From the NCBI RefSeq assembly GCF_016545825.1, contig NC_052614.1:32265669-32329668 (forward strand): 64,000 bases of DNA, read 5' to 3'. Under the pieces are notes generated by a model. The model worked only from the letters and a program-made list of their open reading frames with translations, was not told the origin of the DNA and did not search any database. Of this stretch, positions 45,701-57,515 are shown one piece after another. Each line of letters starts with the position of its first letter. Position 1 is the first letter of the stretch. The DNA comes from Eucalyptus grandis (lineage: Eukaryota; Streptophyta; Magnoliopsida; Myrtales; Myrtaceae). A program made the position numbers and the translations under genes.

Positions 45701-47560
45701 CCCAGAATTTAATAAACTATAAATTAAATTCAGAAATCATTAAAAGCATTAATTAAAGCAACCATCAATTAATTAAAGCCAAGCATACTTAATTAACCAC
45801 ATTAAGCAAATAAAGCAAGATTAAGCTAGACTAATCTAATCCATCCATCTAACCACCTATCTTAGGGCTAATACAACTTAATTAAATCACTTAAACTAGA
45901 ATTAAATCTAACTAAACCAACCTAAGCAAGTTTAGGCACTAATCGAAGGATTATGAGCTAAACTCACCCGTTAAGCGGACCGGAGGCACCGACGCGGCGG
46001 CGACGACAGTGGCTACGCACCGGGACCTCAACAACGACGATCTAAGGCGGTCCCAAGCTCAACACAGCAACCACAGCTCGGACTCCCACTGAAAACACTG
46101 AAAAACAGCCCTGCCGGAGGAGAAACTGAGTTGAATGGCTTGGCCGGAGCTCCGGCGAGGGGTTTGGCCGGCAACCGGCGACACCTGGGGGTCTTGGGGT
46201 CTTGCTGGAGGTTGGGATGGGCAAAGGAAGGGTCGGAATTGGAGAAAAATGGCCGAAAACGCGAAACAGTGCAGGCTGCAGGCGGACCGACGGACCGGCG
46301 ACCGGTTCCTTCACGGCGGCGTCCAGGCCGGCTGGAGACTCTGTTCGGGACGAAATTGGTCTCGTTGGAACGTTCTGTCTCTCCCGGTCACGGTGATAGG
46401 TGGCTTGTTGGCTGATTCATCCGGGAAGATCACTTTTGACTCGATTATTTACCGAAGGGTCAGCTGGAGCAGAAACTGGAGGAGAGGGAAAACGAGGAAG
46501 AGAGGAGCTCGTCCGCTTGGAGGCCGAATGGGGGAGAGAGAGAGATGTGAGGGCTGGTGTCACACCTCATTAAGGCCATTAAATGGCCACTTCAATTCCC
46601 CATACAAAGTGACATCATCTTCTCTCTCTTCCTTTGCCTTATCCACATGCTTTTAGGGGCATTTAGGTCATTTCCACCTTGCACAAATTACTCATCTGAC
46701 CTTGGGCTGAAATTGGTGGATGGGCCTAAGGATTGGGCTTGGCCATGAATAGGAATGGGCTTGGGAATTGGATGGGCTTGAAATGGCCAAGAATTGGCCC
46801 ATAGGCTTAGAAGATGAATAGTTGGTTTGGCCCAATGGGCTCATTTGCTTGACTTAGGCCCATTTGGTGGCTGTCCCAACTTGGGCCTAAGGCCCACACT
46901 AGCTTGGCTCGGCCCACTTCCTCACGGGCTTGCTTCCTCCGTCCGAAAATCCCTTTTTCAATTGCTCAGCTTCACTGGCTCGTTGACTGTTGAAGCAGGC
47001 TTCATCTAATGTAAATAGGACATTCCCGATAATTCAAGCTCAATCTTTAGTCCTCAAGCCATGTCAATTTCGCCTAATGCCATTTCGGTCACAACTCAGA
47101 CTGACAGGCGGCTCCGAGGATTCACGCGTAACCGACTCGTGCCAAACCACGTTCAAGACATCTCGACGCATGGACGTCCTTGACTGCACGAAATTACGGA
47201 GGATAGATTCTTATTTCAAAGTACACGATCACTGAGGATCGACATAGGGTCGTTCACGGGTTCGATAATGGTAAACGGAATCACCCGTCGTTCCATTATG
47301 TTCTGTCCGCAAATCGACTTCTAGTCGTCCTTAGAATCGGCCTGCCTATCTACAGGATCATCCTCACGCAAGTTTCATGGTCAAGTCGTTTTCCTAGGTC
47401 GAGTCCTTTAGTCGTACGAGTTTTGTCCTCATTAGCCTTTCCCCTCAAGGTCAGTATCTCAGAAGTGATCAATTCCGAGTGAGATTAACCAACAATGCAT
47501 TGACGAAATTCACATTCATTCATCCCTTATAGGGCTCGAATTTCAGGATGTCACACTCCA

Positions 47561-49371
47561 GGTCGAATTTCAGCAAAATCCAGACGTAATCATCCACGCA
47601 AGGTCGTGGCTTTGTCTATGATGCCTTGTTCTCCTTGGGCAACCTTATCCACCATCCAAGTATGTCAAGAGAAATTAGTAACCCTGTCGATAGAGTCAAG
47701 CAACAGTTTATCCAAGATAAGAATTTTAGGCTGGCGAAGCACCATAATTTAAAATAACAGAGAGACCGTATGGCAGGAATTGAGACATCGCATCTAGGTT
47801 AGGACCTATTCTAAGTAGTTGTCAGACCTTGAGTACGCCTAGCACTACACAATTTATATTATGGGTTATATTCATGTTAGTGTGACAATTAATCCAAATA
47901 ATTATTCGACTTGCGAAATTCTAGGGTCTTGTGGGATTCAAAATTGGAAAATTTCAGCGTTGGTAGGATTTTAAGGCTGCTGATAATTTTTTAATCATGT
48001 TAGTGAAAAATTATAATTAGCAACTTGCTTATCATGTCACTTGTTAGTAAGTTATCATCGCCATCGGAATTAACGTCCATATAATATAATAAATTATCAA
48101 CTTGTTCCAAGGGCTGACATTGGCTTTTTAATCGGGATATATATGAACTTCCATTGATATAGAAATTCCAATTATCAATTTGAACAGTGATGAATAGAGT
48201 AATACAATTATTTATAGCAAAATATTAGTTTATTCCGCGCATGTGGCATGGGGTGATGGACTTTTTGGCCCCTGACTCACTGTCAAGACAAATAATTTTG
48301 TGAAAAATCCAAATGAGGGTTTTCCAAATTCATGTTGCTTTTTGCCATAGTAGCTTCCGGAGGCTCTTACAGATGCAGATTTTCCATGTCTCCCATCTGC
48401 TTTAAAGCTCATTCACTTTGTGCTATTTATTTCCAGTGCGGAAAATGGAAGAGCATAGCTTTCTGAACCGTCAATGAAGATGGAATATGTTGAAATTAAA
48501 CTAATCTTCTTGTGTAGGCTATTGAGTATTGACAATTAACTTTGTAAGTCAACATTGACTAAAAGCAGTAAGCACGTGATGGGTCATTGCCTATCCATCC
48601 AATGTATCATTTGGCCACATCCACAGACAAGAATGTACCTTTATCTTCCACAAAAATAAATTAGTTAGAGTATGATAATTAAAGGAGATTCAGACTTGAA
48701 TATTTGGTTTTTAATATTTTCTTTTGGACGCACTGGATTTTTTTATTTTTTTGGTTGGAAATTCGTACTTGAATTCACCTCATCATTTTTGCCATATCTC
48801 CCCCTTTTTCTTTAATTTTTTTCCTCAATTCTTTTCCTCAATTTTCTTCCATTTTGCCTTTTTTTAACGCATGACGATTGGATGCTCAGAGCAATTAACT
48901 TTCAAGAAATATATTTCCAAATTACATATGTCGACTCGGTCATACTTTGAAATAATTAGTAAAAAAAAAAATTCATTATCGATAATAATTTATATTTAAA
49001 TATTTATATTTATTTATTTTTATAAGGGTTATAATTTTAAAATTGTTTAATTTCCGCTGATCAAATGGTGCTTTGTCAAAAATTAGTCAATCCTTAACGA
49101 AAAATTGAATAAGATAAAAATAAAACCGCCACAGAGGCGTGGAAAATGACAAACGGTTTGACTTCCCAACGGTCATTGTTATTTGTTTACATCCAGGGGT
49201 TCTTGGAAGCCTCAATGGATCTGGTCCACTCCAAGGAACCATTTAACTGTAGAAATTCCGCGCGGACGGAGCATCTACTTCTCCAATAATCAACCGGGCC
49301 AGAGCATTGCATTGTCAAGAGTCTGTCCGAGGAAATTTTCCGAGCATCCGAAGTCTCCTTTCCTGCTGCAA
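47561..49371. other. Intergenic region upstream of TNL gene 2
   Basis: The first 100 bp on the minus strand may continue the H+-ATPase copy A remnant (GGAGAACAAGGCAT also occurs in copy B near 55690). The rest is AT-rich. The minus-strand ORF at 48230-48412 has no motif. The 500 bp before 49372 are expected to hold the promoter of TNL gene 2. Confidence 0.45.
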
Positions 49372-49883
49372 ATGTCGCAAGAAGGTCCTCACGGCGTTTC
49401 GGGCTCTGCATCATCAGCTCCGGTGACAGGAAACAACTTCGACGTGTTCCTGAGCTTTAGAGGAAGCGACACCCGAAAGGGAATCACCGATGTTATCTAC
49501 GAGGGCCTTGTTCAGGCCGGGGTTCGCACCTTTAGAGACGAAGAAGAGATTTCCGATGGAGAGTCCATCTCAAAGGAGCTTCATGGAGCAATCAAGTGGT
49601 CGAAGATTGGCATCCCGATCTTGTCAAGAGACTATGCCTCGAGTAAATGGTGCCTCCGAGAACTGGCTCAGATGGTCGAGCAGCTCAATGATGGAATGAT
49701 CATAATGCCCGTCTTCTTTGAGATCCCCGTGGATCATGTGAAAATGAAGGACGGGGAGGGTCCCTACGCCGCTAAAATTGAGGCATACAAGAAGGACCCA
49801 ACAGTAAAACCGCATATGATCCAGGAATGGGTGGATGCCCTAAAGAAAGTGACGTCTTTGAAAGGGCGGCAAGTCGATTGTGG
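49372..49883 (+). CDS. TIR-domain exon of TNL gene 2
   Basis: About 170 residues. After a Ser/Gly-rich N-terminus: NFDVFLSFRGSDTRKGITDVI, GVRTFRDEEEI, IPILSRDYASSKWCLREL with the catalytic-type Glu, then MIIMPVFFEI and WVDALKKV. Donor TGTGG|GTAAGG, phase 2. Confidence 0.9.
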
Positions 49884-50031
49884 GTAAGGTTTAAGGATCT
49901 GTAACTAGTTCTGCAAGCGTTTGACCATTCAGTCACGTTCACCTTTCATCAGTCTCAGATCTTTGTCCACAGTTACAGTGTCCATGACGTAGTGTTCTTT
50001 CCTTCGTTCTTAAATTCTTTCTGTTTTCTAG

Positions 50032-51120
50032 GCAAGGAGAATTTGCAAAAATTATGGTCTCAAAAGTTTTGAAGAAATTGAGAAAGACTAAGCTCAATTT
50101 GTCCGACAAATTAGTTGGGATTGAAGAACACTTGACTAAGCTGAGAAGAATGTCGGATACTGACTCTAGTGACGTGCGGATGATTGTCATCTCCGGCATT
50201 CCAGGCATTGGCAAGACAACCCTCGCAAAGTCTGTCTACAATGATATCTGCCACCTCTTTGATCGTTGCAGTTTTCTAGGTGATATTCAAGAAACTTCTG
50301 CAAAGAAGGGTCTTGTAGCTTTGCAACATCAGTTGGTTTCTGACATCATCCGAAGGGACTTGGCAAACTTCAACTCGGTTGAGGAAGGAGTTAGCTTCCT
50401 CCAAGATAGATTCAGCACATTGAAAGTCCTCATCCTCTTGGATGATGTGCATGAGAAGACTCAGCTTGAAGCATTGGTTGGAAGTCTCAATTGGTTTGGT
50501 TTAGGGAGTATAATCATTATCACAACCAAATATAAATTAGTTCTCAGTGGGCGTGAAGTAACAGAAACTTATGATGTCACAGAGATGAATCATGGTGATG
50601 CTCTAAAACTTTTCTGTAGACATGCCTTTGCAAAGGATTGTCCAGAACATGACTATGTTGATCTCTCTCAAAGAATTGTGTCTGCCACTGGAAGACTTCC
50701 TTTAGCTCTTGAGCTCGCAGGTTCACAATTGTCTATGTTTCGGGAACAAAAAGAAGTATGGGAAGCTCTGCTGGAAAAGTTAGAAAAACTACCTGATGAT
50801 GATGTCCAGAAGAAGTTGAAGATTCATTATGAACTATCGAGCAATTCCCAACGGCATATTTTTCTCAACATAGCTGTTTTCTTGTGGGAGTGGATAAAAA
50901 AAATAGCATCTTACATGTGGAAGGAACTTGGCTTGTTCCCTTCTCTCGAACTCGAGAAGCTCTATCTCATGTCCATGATAAAGATTGGAGATGGCGATAG
51001 GATATGGATGATCAACTGAGGAAGCTTGGCAGGCAAATTGTTCAAGACGACCGCATGAAACATGGGAACAACAGTAGACTATGGGCCACTGAAGCTCGGA
51101 AGATTTTTAAACAAGATGAG
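50032..51120 (+). pseudogene. NB-ARC exon of TNL gene 2, broken at the MHD motif
   Basis: Reads FAKIMVSKVLKKL, VGIEEHL, P-loop GIPGIGKTTLAK, kinase-2 VLILLDDVHE, RNBS-B GSIIIITTKYK, GLPL-type RLPLALELAGS. At 51007-51010 the frame reads WM then IN and stop, where TNL gene 1 reads WMHDQLRDLG. Lost bases equal CATG of ATGCATGATC, consistent with slippage between the two ATG words. Homology resumes with QIVQDD and SRLWATEA in the other frame, up to GATGAG|GTAAGA. Confidence 0.9.
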
Positions 51121-51286
51121 GTAAGATTTGACATTTCCTTTTTAGTCTGTCTATTGAATATTTAACTCTCCTTGTTTTGATCCCCTTTGGAAAGAGCAAA
51201 ACATAAATGATCCTCAGTTCTCTTCTGTATTGGGGTTACACTGGCTTCTGTCTAAAAATTGTGTTTGACCAACAAGCCAAACAAAG

Positions 51287-51583
51287 GTCGAAGCTCTGTG
51301 TCTTGACATGGATACCACTGAGCAAAATGACATGGATGATCGATCGCAGACCTGTTTGACTGCTGATGAATTTAAAAGAGTGCCAAATCTCCATCTCCTC
51401 ATTTTGGATCACTTTGATATCAAGCATGATTTTAGCAATCTTCTTTTGAAGTTACTTTGGCTCCGTTGGCATGGTTGTCCAATAGCGTTTAATGTAATCA
51501 ATTTGAATTTGGTGGACTTGGTCATTCTCGATTTACCGTGGAGCAAGGTAACTGAAGGTTGGGAGGGTTGGAATAATATAAAG
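51287..51583 (+). CDS. First LRR-region exon of TNL gene 2
   Basis: 99 codons, from AACAAAG|GTCGAAGCT (VEALCLDMD) to ATAAAG|GTAGCT. Contains LLKLLWLRWHGCP and LVDLVILDLPWSKVTEGW, as in other TNLs. Both borders phase 0. Confidence 0.85.
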
Positions 51584-51667
51584 GTAGCTCAAATACTTTG
51601 CGTTTCCCTTTTAACTTGAACACTTACTGCAACATTAACAGATCCTGTCTACTTGTATTGCTTGCAG

Positions 51668-53143
51668 TTGTCAAGGAAAATGAAAGTCTTAATTCTCAGA
51701 GGCTGTGTTGACTTGATACAAACTCCAAACTTCTCTAATTTCAAGGCTTTGGAGATACTGATTTTAGAATATTGCTCTCATTTGGTTCAAATTGACCCAT
51801 CGATTGGTCAGTTGCAACATTTGCAAATTTTAGATCTGAAATTCTGCACTGACCTCAGTAACTTGCCCAGAGAACTTGATTCTCTGGAAGCTTTGAGAGA
51901 GCTCCGACTTGATGGAACTTGTGCAGAAGATATTGTGGTCTCCGAAGATATGAAGCATCTTAAAACTGTCAGCGCCTGCAACTGTAAATCATTGGCACAA
52001 GTATCTAGTGAAATTGGTGATATAAAATCTCTAGAATTTCTTTCGATGGATGGCTCTGAACTTAGGACACTCCCAGATTCCATTGAGAGGCTAGAAAAGT
52101 TGAGACAACTGTCTCTGAGGGATTGTCGGTTGATGTGGAAACTTCCAGACGCCATTGGAAAATTGACATCATTAGAGAATCTGGATCTCTCGAGCACAGG
52201 AATAGATAAATTACCACGTGCCATTGGCAATATGTGAAATTTGAAGGTGCTGAAAATGGATGGAAGTTTCATTAGAAAGTTCCCTCAATCTATTGGAACG
52301 CTGAAGAAGCTTGAGGAGATTCATGCATCACGCTGCAGGAGTTTGGAAAAAATTCCTGAGGAGATCAAAGGTTTGTCTAGTTTGAGAATTTTGGTGTTGT
52401 CATATACCAATATTCCCAGCCTACCAGAGAACATCTCTAGTCTTTCCCATCTCCAAAACCTTGATTTATATGGCTGCGACAATCTTCATGCGGTTCCTCT
52501 GCTTCCCTCTAGTTTAGCCGCTTTGCATCTCACTTATGACTCAAGTAAATTGAAGTCTTTGGATATTTCAAATCTGACCAATCTCAAAGAGTTGTGCCTT
52601 GCCAATTATGTGGAGGAGGCATCTCCTGGCGCAGACGGATATTTAATGGTGGAGCCGCTCAGCCTTTCTGGGATTGGTGAAGTGAGAAAAGTTGAGACCT
52701 TGAAGTTGTGCCTCTCAGGCTTCAGTACACTGCCAGAAATGGGTGCTCTTTCACAACTAAGGAAGCTTGATCTTCAATGTCCAGATCTGCAACACCTCCC
52801 ACAACTACCCAAAAGTTTGAAAAAACTGACCCTCCGTGACTGCAAGTCCTTAAAGACATTGCCCGAATTCGAGTATCTTAAGTCTTTATCTGGATTGGAG
52901 CTTCTCTCATGTTCAGTAATGGAAATCCAAGGACTTGGAAATCTCTCATCCTTGGTAGCCTTGCTTATTTCTCACTGTGAGCTGGTAAAGCTAGATGGCC
53001 TCGAATGCTTGACATCCCTGAGAACATTGACCGTCTCATATTGTGATTCCCTTCAAGGATTGCCAGATTTGTCAAACTTGAAGCAGCTGAGAACATTTAA
53101 TATCCAACATTGCAAGAACATACCTCGAAAGGACAGCCTCTAG
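51668..53143 (+). pseudogene. Main LRR exon of TNL gene 2, with nonsense codon
   Basis: Starts after GCTTGCAG with KMKVLILRGCVDLIQTP. About 15 LRRs, for example LQHLQILDLKFCTDLSNLP and LTSLENLDLSSTGIDKLP. TGA at 52235-52237 interrupts an otherwise continuous frame that resumes with NLKVLKMDGSFI and ends IQHCKNIPRKDSL at 53143. No C-terminal extension like that after TNL gene 1. Confidence 0.88.
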
Positions 53144-54871
53144 TAGTCGAGTTCCCTAGAAAGGCCTGATATTTTCGAAGTTCATGGTAGGCCACTGATA
53201 TAAATTAGGAGTCGAGAGAGATCCATTTCATGCTTCCTCAAGCAAGTCTGAAGTTTCTGAGGTACATTCTAAAGTTCGTGCGTCTTTACAATTTAATGGT
53301 GAGCCATAAGTTCCAGTTCCATTGTTTGGACTTCCTTGTAACTGCAATTCTTCCTTCTTCAAAGTTTCTTTTTTATCTTTTCCCTTCTATAGAGAATGCA
53401 ATATCTTTCCTTTATGAAATTATTCTCAACAAGGCCCAGAAATCGCCTGGTTTACTTTCCTAGCCTTGAAGAGAATACGTACTGTTTCTGATGACTTAGA
53501 ATGGAATGCATATTACTTATACAGTTCAACTTCATTGTCCTGTTTTCACAAATATGCAAATAAGTGCATGAATCATCATTTCGGAGTTTCCAATTCATCC
53601 TGGTCATTGTTGTTCTTAATTTCTTTCATCTACCTGACCGATTATCATTAATAAGATAATTTGCCCATTTATTCAATATGCATGGAGTATTCGCTAGCGG
53701 GAGTATTGTAATGGAAGAACTAACTGGACGTGCAGTGATCTCTATTCAATTATTTTGCCAATTGATGATGAATAGAATAGTCACTCCAAATGCAATGCAG
53801 AAAAACCACATATATGCCTGTACACCCATATATAGACAATACTGGAAAAAAAAATCACCATGGCATGCGCCGTTTATGTGGGAGTTTTATATGTGATTAA
53901 TGAGAGGCACCTGATAACCCTGATGATCTAGATGATTATAGGATGAAAAATTTCAAAAAGAATGATGAATTGATTTTACTGAACATCATCCGGCATTAGT
54001 TTGTTGTTTTTTTTCCCCATTGAATAAATTTTGTACGCAAAGTGGTTTATCTACTTGAATGAATATCATTTGACTAGCTTGAGTGTTTTTCGGGTAGTCT
54101 GAAATATCACTGTAAACTGATGTCTCGGGCTAAGCGGCCGACTTAGGCTGACCAGCAGGTAACAATGCTGCATCATAAATTACCTGGATTATTATAGCAC
54201 ATTCCAGGACGGTCCTGCCTTTCACAACCAAATAAAATGCATCTCTTTGTTGCCAGGTCTGATCAAACAGAAGATTCAGAAGCTGTGCAGAGACCCGCAT
54301 ACATCACTACGGGACCCAATTACTACAGTTTCCTTCTCGGTCTCAAGTCCCTGGTACTAAAGACCACGCTGAGGAATCTTATGTCACATTGGTAGTGATT
54401 TGAGGAGTAAGGCACGACTTTGTTCAAAGTACATGTTTCCAAATTTTCTCTTTTCAACATAGTTAATCTTTACTTGGGTCTCTGCATGATTCAGACATCA
54501 GCTTTTGATATTTACATCTTGCTTTTATTTTTCCTTTTCTTTTATTTTGGCCTGGCAGACCACTGTCGAGAATTGTTGACAAGGTCATGCTTCAAGCAAA
54601 ACACAATTATTAAGATCCACATAAGATTCACTGATCGACTTGAACATGGCTACTTCGAGAAGAAAAGTTAAATCTCAATCTGTCAAAGAGAAAGCAGCCC
54701 CATGCATTAATCTGGTTACAGCAAAAATCTACAACCCTGACCGTGAGTGACGTCGGTTTTTGTTGTCCTTTAGACTAATAAAAGCCTCATACGCTTCTTC
54801 GTCGTCATAGCCCTTAAGACTAATTTCCATTTCTCACAATACGATCCCTTCTGCTTCGAATGGGAAGCTCT
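53144..54871. other. Intergenic region between TNL gene 2 and H+-ATPase copy B
   Basis: AT-rich. A small open stretch after an acceptor-like TTGCCAG at 54257 has no recognised domain. No counterpart of the 8490-9890 coiled-coil gene was found here. Confidence 0.45.
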
Positions 54872-54968
54872 TCAGAATGTGTATAGCTGCTGAATCGAAT
54901 TAATGTCCAAGCCTTTCAGCATGACCAGGGATTCAACTTGGCCCTTCAGAGGTTGTAGCTCTCGAAGC
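54872..54968 (-). pseudogene. Last exon of H+-ATPase copy B
   Basis: After GTTGTTGCAG it reads [21 protein letters not shown] and ends LYTF-stop. It is the conserved autoinhibitory C-terminal end of the pump with a changed terminal tripeptide. Confidence 0.85.
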
Positions 54969-55411
54969 CTGCAACAACAGAGTCAATTTGCCTTACCATC
55001 AGATGTCAGACTTAAATGGCGAAAAGGAACTGCTAGCAGCGAAAGGTTTTTTATTTTTGGTAAAAGTAAGTAATTAATATAATGGGGAAAGGTCAAATTG
55101 TACAACCAAACGGCTCCAAAAACTTGCACTCAAAATGAACATGCTCATTTTAAGTGGAAGGGAGCCGAGGAAAAAACCAAAAGGCAACAAACCAAACGGA
55201 GAGCCAAGAGCCAAGCAGCAAACGCCTGGCAAAAGGTTTAAACTCTCTATTGAGAAAGTAAGCTTCCTAAACTCCTTAATACAGCATGGCCTTTAACCTT
55301 CAGTTATCAGGCAAGCAAACAGGTACAAAAGCGAAGTAGGTGAAACTATGTTTTTCAGTAAATAACACCATTTTCTTACGAGCATTGAAGCATGAGAATT
55401 AAGGTGCTCAC
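54969..55411. other. Intron of H+-ATPase copy B with inserted unknown DNA
   Basis: Between the last two exons. About 55050-55260 is A/G-rich and non-coding, possibly an old retroposon 3' end, but no target duplication was found. Confidence 0.4.
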
Positions 55412-55875
55412 CTCGCAACCTCTGCTCGTCATTTGGCTTGCTCTGCAATCTCTGAAAGCTCCCTGTAGCTACTCTTGTCAGAGAAAAGGTTGCTGGTTTC
55501 AGGAGGCTGAAGGCTGTGCAAGTCCCACCGTGCAGTTGCCCACTGAGCTTCTTGCTCTTCTTTGCCATAGTCTTTTTTGGTAGTGAAGGCAGTCTGCCTG
55601 ATCAAATTGGCCAAAATTAACAGAATGTAGGGCTTTTCATAATACATAATCCGTGGCAGTGCCTTTTTTTTTAGTGAAAATGCCTTGTTCTCCGAGAGGG
55701 TATTCCATGCTTTCCCGCTCAGAATGTAGCGGATTGCGTATTTCAGAAAACTCAAGCAGAACATGCGTCACCAAGCTGTAGATGACAGTGGTCCACCCCC
55801 ATCCAGTTTCTTTTATCCTTGCGAAACCCCAGATTGCATAAACCGCTGTAAGTGTTGCAACGTGTCCATGAAAAA
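55412..55875 (-). pseudogene. Penultimate exon region of H+-ATPase copy B
   Basis: Reads VYAIWGFARIKETGWGW, then after frameshifts [72 protein letters not shown]. Covers the last membrane segments and the start of the regulatory tail. About 60 bp of unrelated sequence interrupts after ENKAFS. Confidence 0.85.
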
Positions 55876-56301
55876 TTTTGCATCAGGGAACCATATTGGC
55901 GAATGGTGATTAAGTTCTCGATTGTCCAAACTAATCTGAGCACTTTTGACAATTGACTGTCAGTTAAGGCTAATAAATCTGTAGTTCTCACTTCCACCGG
56001 ACTCCAGTGAAATTAGTCAGTAGAAGGTACCATAGCAAACTTATCGCTCCCAGTAGAAAGTGAACAGACCATGACCGAGAAATTCTCACCAGCTGAGCAA
56101 CTACGAATGCGCTTGACCAAGAGAAGTCCCGGGAGTTCCACAAAGGACCAGCTGTGCGATCTGTTGACAAAGATTAGAGCTTGGCTAACTATTCTTGCAA
56201 ATATAGGGCTGCCATCATTTCATCGGGGCTATATCTGATTGATTTTTTACACAAAACTTGTCCTGCACAATAGAATAGGGTAGCAATATTTTATTACTTC
56301 T

Positions 56302-56539
56302 TCTTTTTTTTAATGACCCAGGGAACCCGCGCACCGTACCAACACGGACAGCCTCGGTAGGCCCGGGGTGACAGGGGTAAACCCTGGGGCCCCACGGGAG
56401 GACCCACCACCCCCGTGGAACGGGTAAGACGCCAAGCGTATCCGCGGTGAATCGAACCCTCTCCCTCCTAGAAGGGGTCAGTGAGTCCCCCCACGGTGGG
56501 GAAGACTTAACCAACGGAGCCACCGCGGCCGGTGGTGCG
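56302..56539 (-). mobile_element. tRNA-derived SINE
   Basis: A 238-bp GC-rich insertion in an H+-ATPase intron, flanked by a perfect 16-bp duplication ATATTTTATTACTTCT (56286-56301 and 56540-56555). On the minus strand it has a pol III A box (GTGGCTCCGTTGG, near 56515) and B box (GGTTCGATTC, near 56453) and ends in a short A-rich tail. Typical plant tRNA-type SINE; family not assigned. Confidence 0.88.
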
Positions 56540-57316
56540 ATATTTTATTACTTCTCGTTTCAATAACTAAACAAAATATATACATGAGAGACAGAACTAG
56601 AAAACCACACGAGAAACAGGTTCTTACTGAGAAGTCCACATCCTTCATGGCCCAAAATAATATTACAGTTATTAGTGCCAGGTAACTTCCAAGAACAATT
56701 CCGGTAGCGAAATTTTCTTTCAACTTCGGCTTTCTTGCTAGGGAGATGGCCTCACTCAATCTTTAAAGATTGTCACGATAATTCCTGAGATTGGTACAAA
56801 AAACTATTTAAATTAGTCTTTCGTAATCTGCTATTTTGAAAACCAGGAGTACAAGAATACACAAACCTATCATCTTATCATTGTTTAATACGGCAATGAT
56901 CAAAACCAAGGGCGCAAAGTCAAACTTCCAGATCAAAGCAAAGAACATAAAACCAAACTGCCAAAAGACTGGATGCATGAACTTTCATTAGGGAATACTT
57001 TATTATCTTGAGTCTATATTTGAGGGAGGACACTTACCACAATACCAACTATAATGGAGACGGCAGACATCTGCAAAATTTTAGTCAGCTCATGCATAGT
57101 AAGCTAGGAACACAATTACCAATGTGCAGAGCCTAGGTGCATTATCCATTGGAAATACAATCCAAATCACTAACAGTGGAATCCTTCTTTGAAATGTAGC
57201 CCAGCTGGTCAGCACAGTGCTTATAATGACACCCGAGCTCATTTCAGTGAGGACAATGTCCAAGCACTTCTAGCAGCATCAGCGGCATCAGCCACTGCAA
57301 TCCAATGTCTACCTTC

Positions 57317-57515
57317 TATTAGAGGTCATGAGTTTGAGAGAGAAAAAGCGGTTGCTTGAAGTATTACATCAAGAGACGTCAAGTTTGGAAACCCTAGAGT
57401 TTTTATATGCAAGTTATTAGGCTCCGACCTATATGGACCCAAATGACCATGCTTTCACCTATTGGGCTTGTATGTGGACATATTATTTTGGACTATATTA
57501 ATAATATATCTAACA
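57317..57515 (-). repeat. 3' LTR (minus) of the second copia element
   Basis: 199 bp, TATTAGAGG...TCTAACA on plus. Lacks about 30 bp present in the partner LTR (63157-63190). Confidence 0.9.

Larger units (their letters stand above)
40878..47555 (-). mobile_element. Two-LTR gypsy-type element with a 24-bp internal region
   Basis: Two related LTRs (40878-44184 and 44209-47555) are separated by 24 bp, and the pair is flanked by one 5-bp duplication CTCCA (40873-40877 and 47556-47560). So it entered or was reduced as a unit. On the minus strand the 24 bp contain TGGTATCATAAT, similar to the initiator-Met tRNA PBS. No gag or pol is left. It sits in the H+-ATPase copy A remnant. Confidence 0.85.
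44209..47555 (-). repeat. LTR copy 3
   Basis: 3,347 bp, starts TGTCACGCCCTG, ends CAGGATGTCACA. More diverged from copies 1 and 2 in the middle. Holds the G-box array, a GAACAGT array, a GC-rich block (46000-46560) and a GGGCTTGG-rich region (46700-46930). Confidence 0.83.
49372..53143 (+). pseudogene. TNL gene 2: TIR-NB-ARC-LRR immune receptor, disrupted
   Basis: Exons 49372-49883 (TIR), 50032-51120 (NB-ARC), 51287-51583 and 51668-53143 (LRR), all with GT-AG borders in matching phase. The ATG at 49372 (MSQEGPHG) is preferred over 49183 because the upstream extension is not TNL-like. Two lesions: a 4-bp deletion inside the MHD motif, giving a stop at 51017-51019, and TGA at 52235-52237 in the LRR. 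Exon 2 needs exactly 4 more bases to end in phase 0, which supports the deletion. As it stands it would encode a TIR-NB protein of about 500 residues, or nothing if the mRNA is degraded. Confidence 0.9.

Noticed and set aside
49183..49371. N-terminal extension of TNL gene 2 from the ATG at 49183
   Set aside because: The 63 extra residues have no TIR character. The ATG at 49372 gives a normal TNL N-terminus. It could be 5' UTR.
54257..54400. Candidate C-terminal exon of TNL gene 2 after TTGCCAG
   Set aside because: No homology to the extension after TNL gene 1, two frames equally open, no domain.
55050..55260. Possible LINE 3' end in the H+-ATPase copy B intron
   Set aside because: Only base composition suggests it; no ORF2 motif, no poly-A tail with target duplication.
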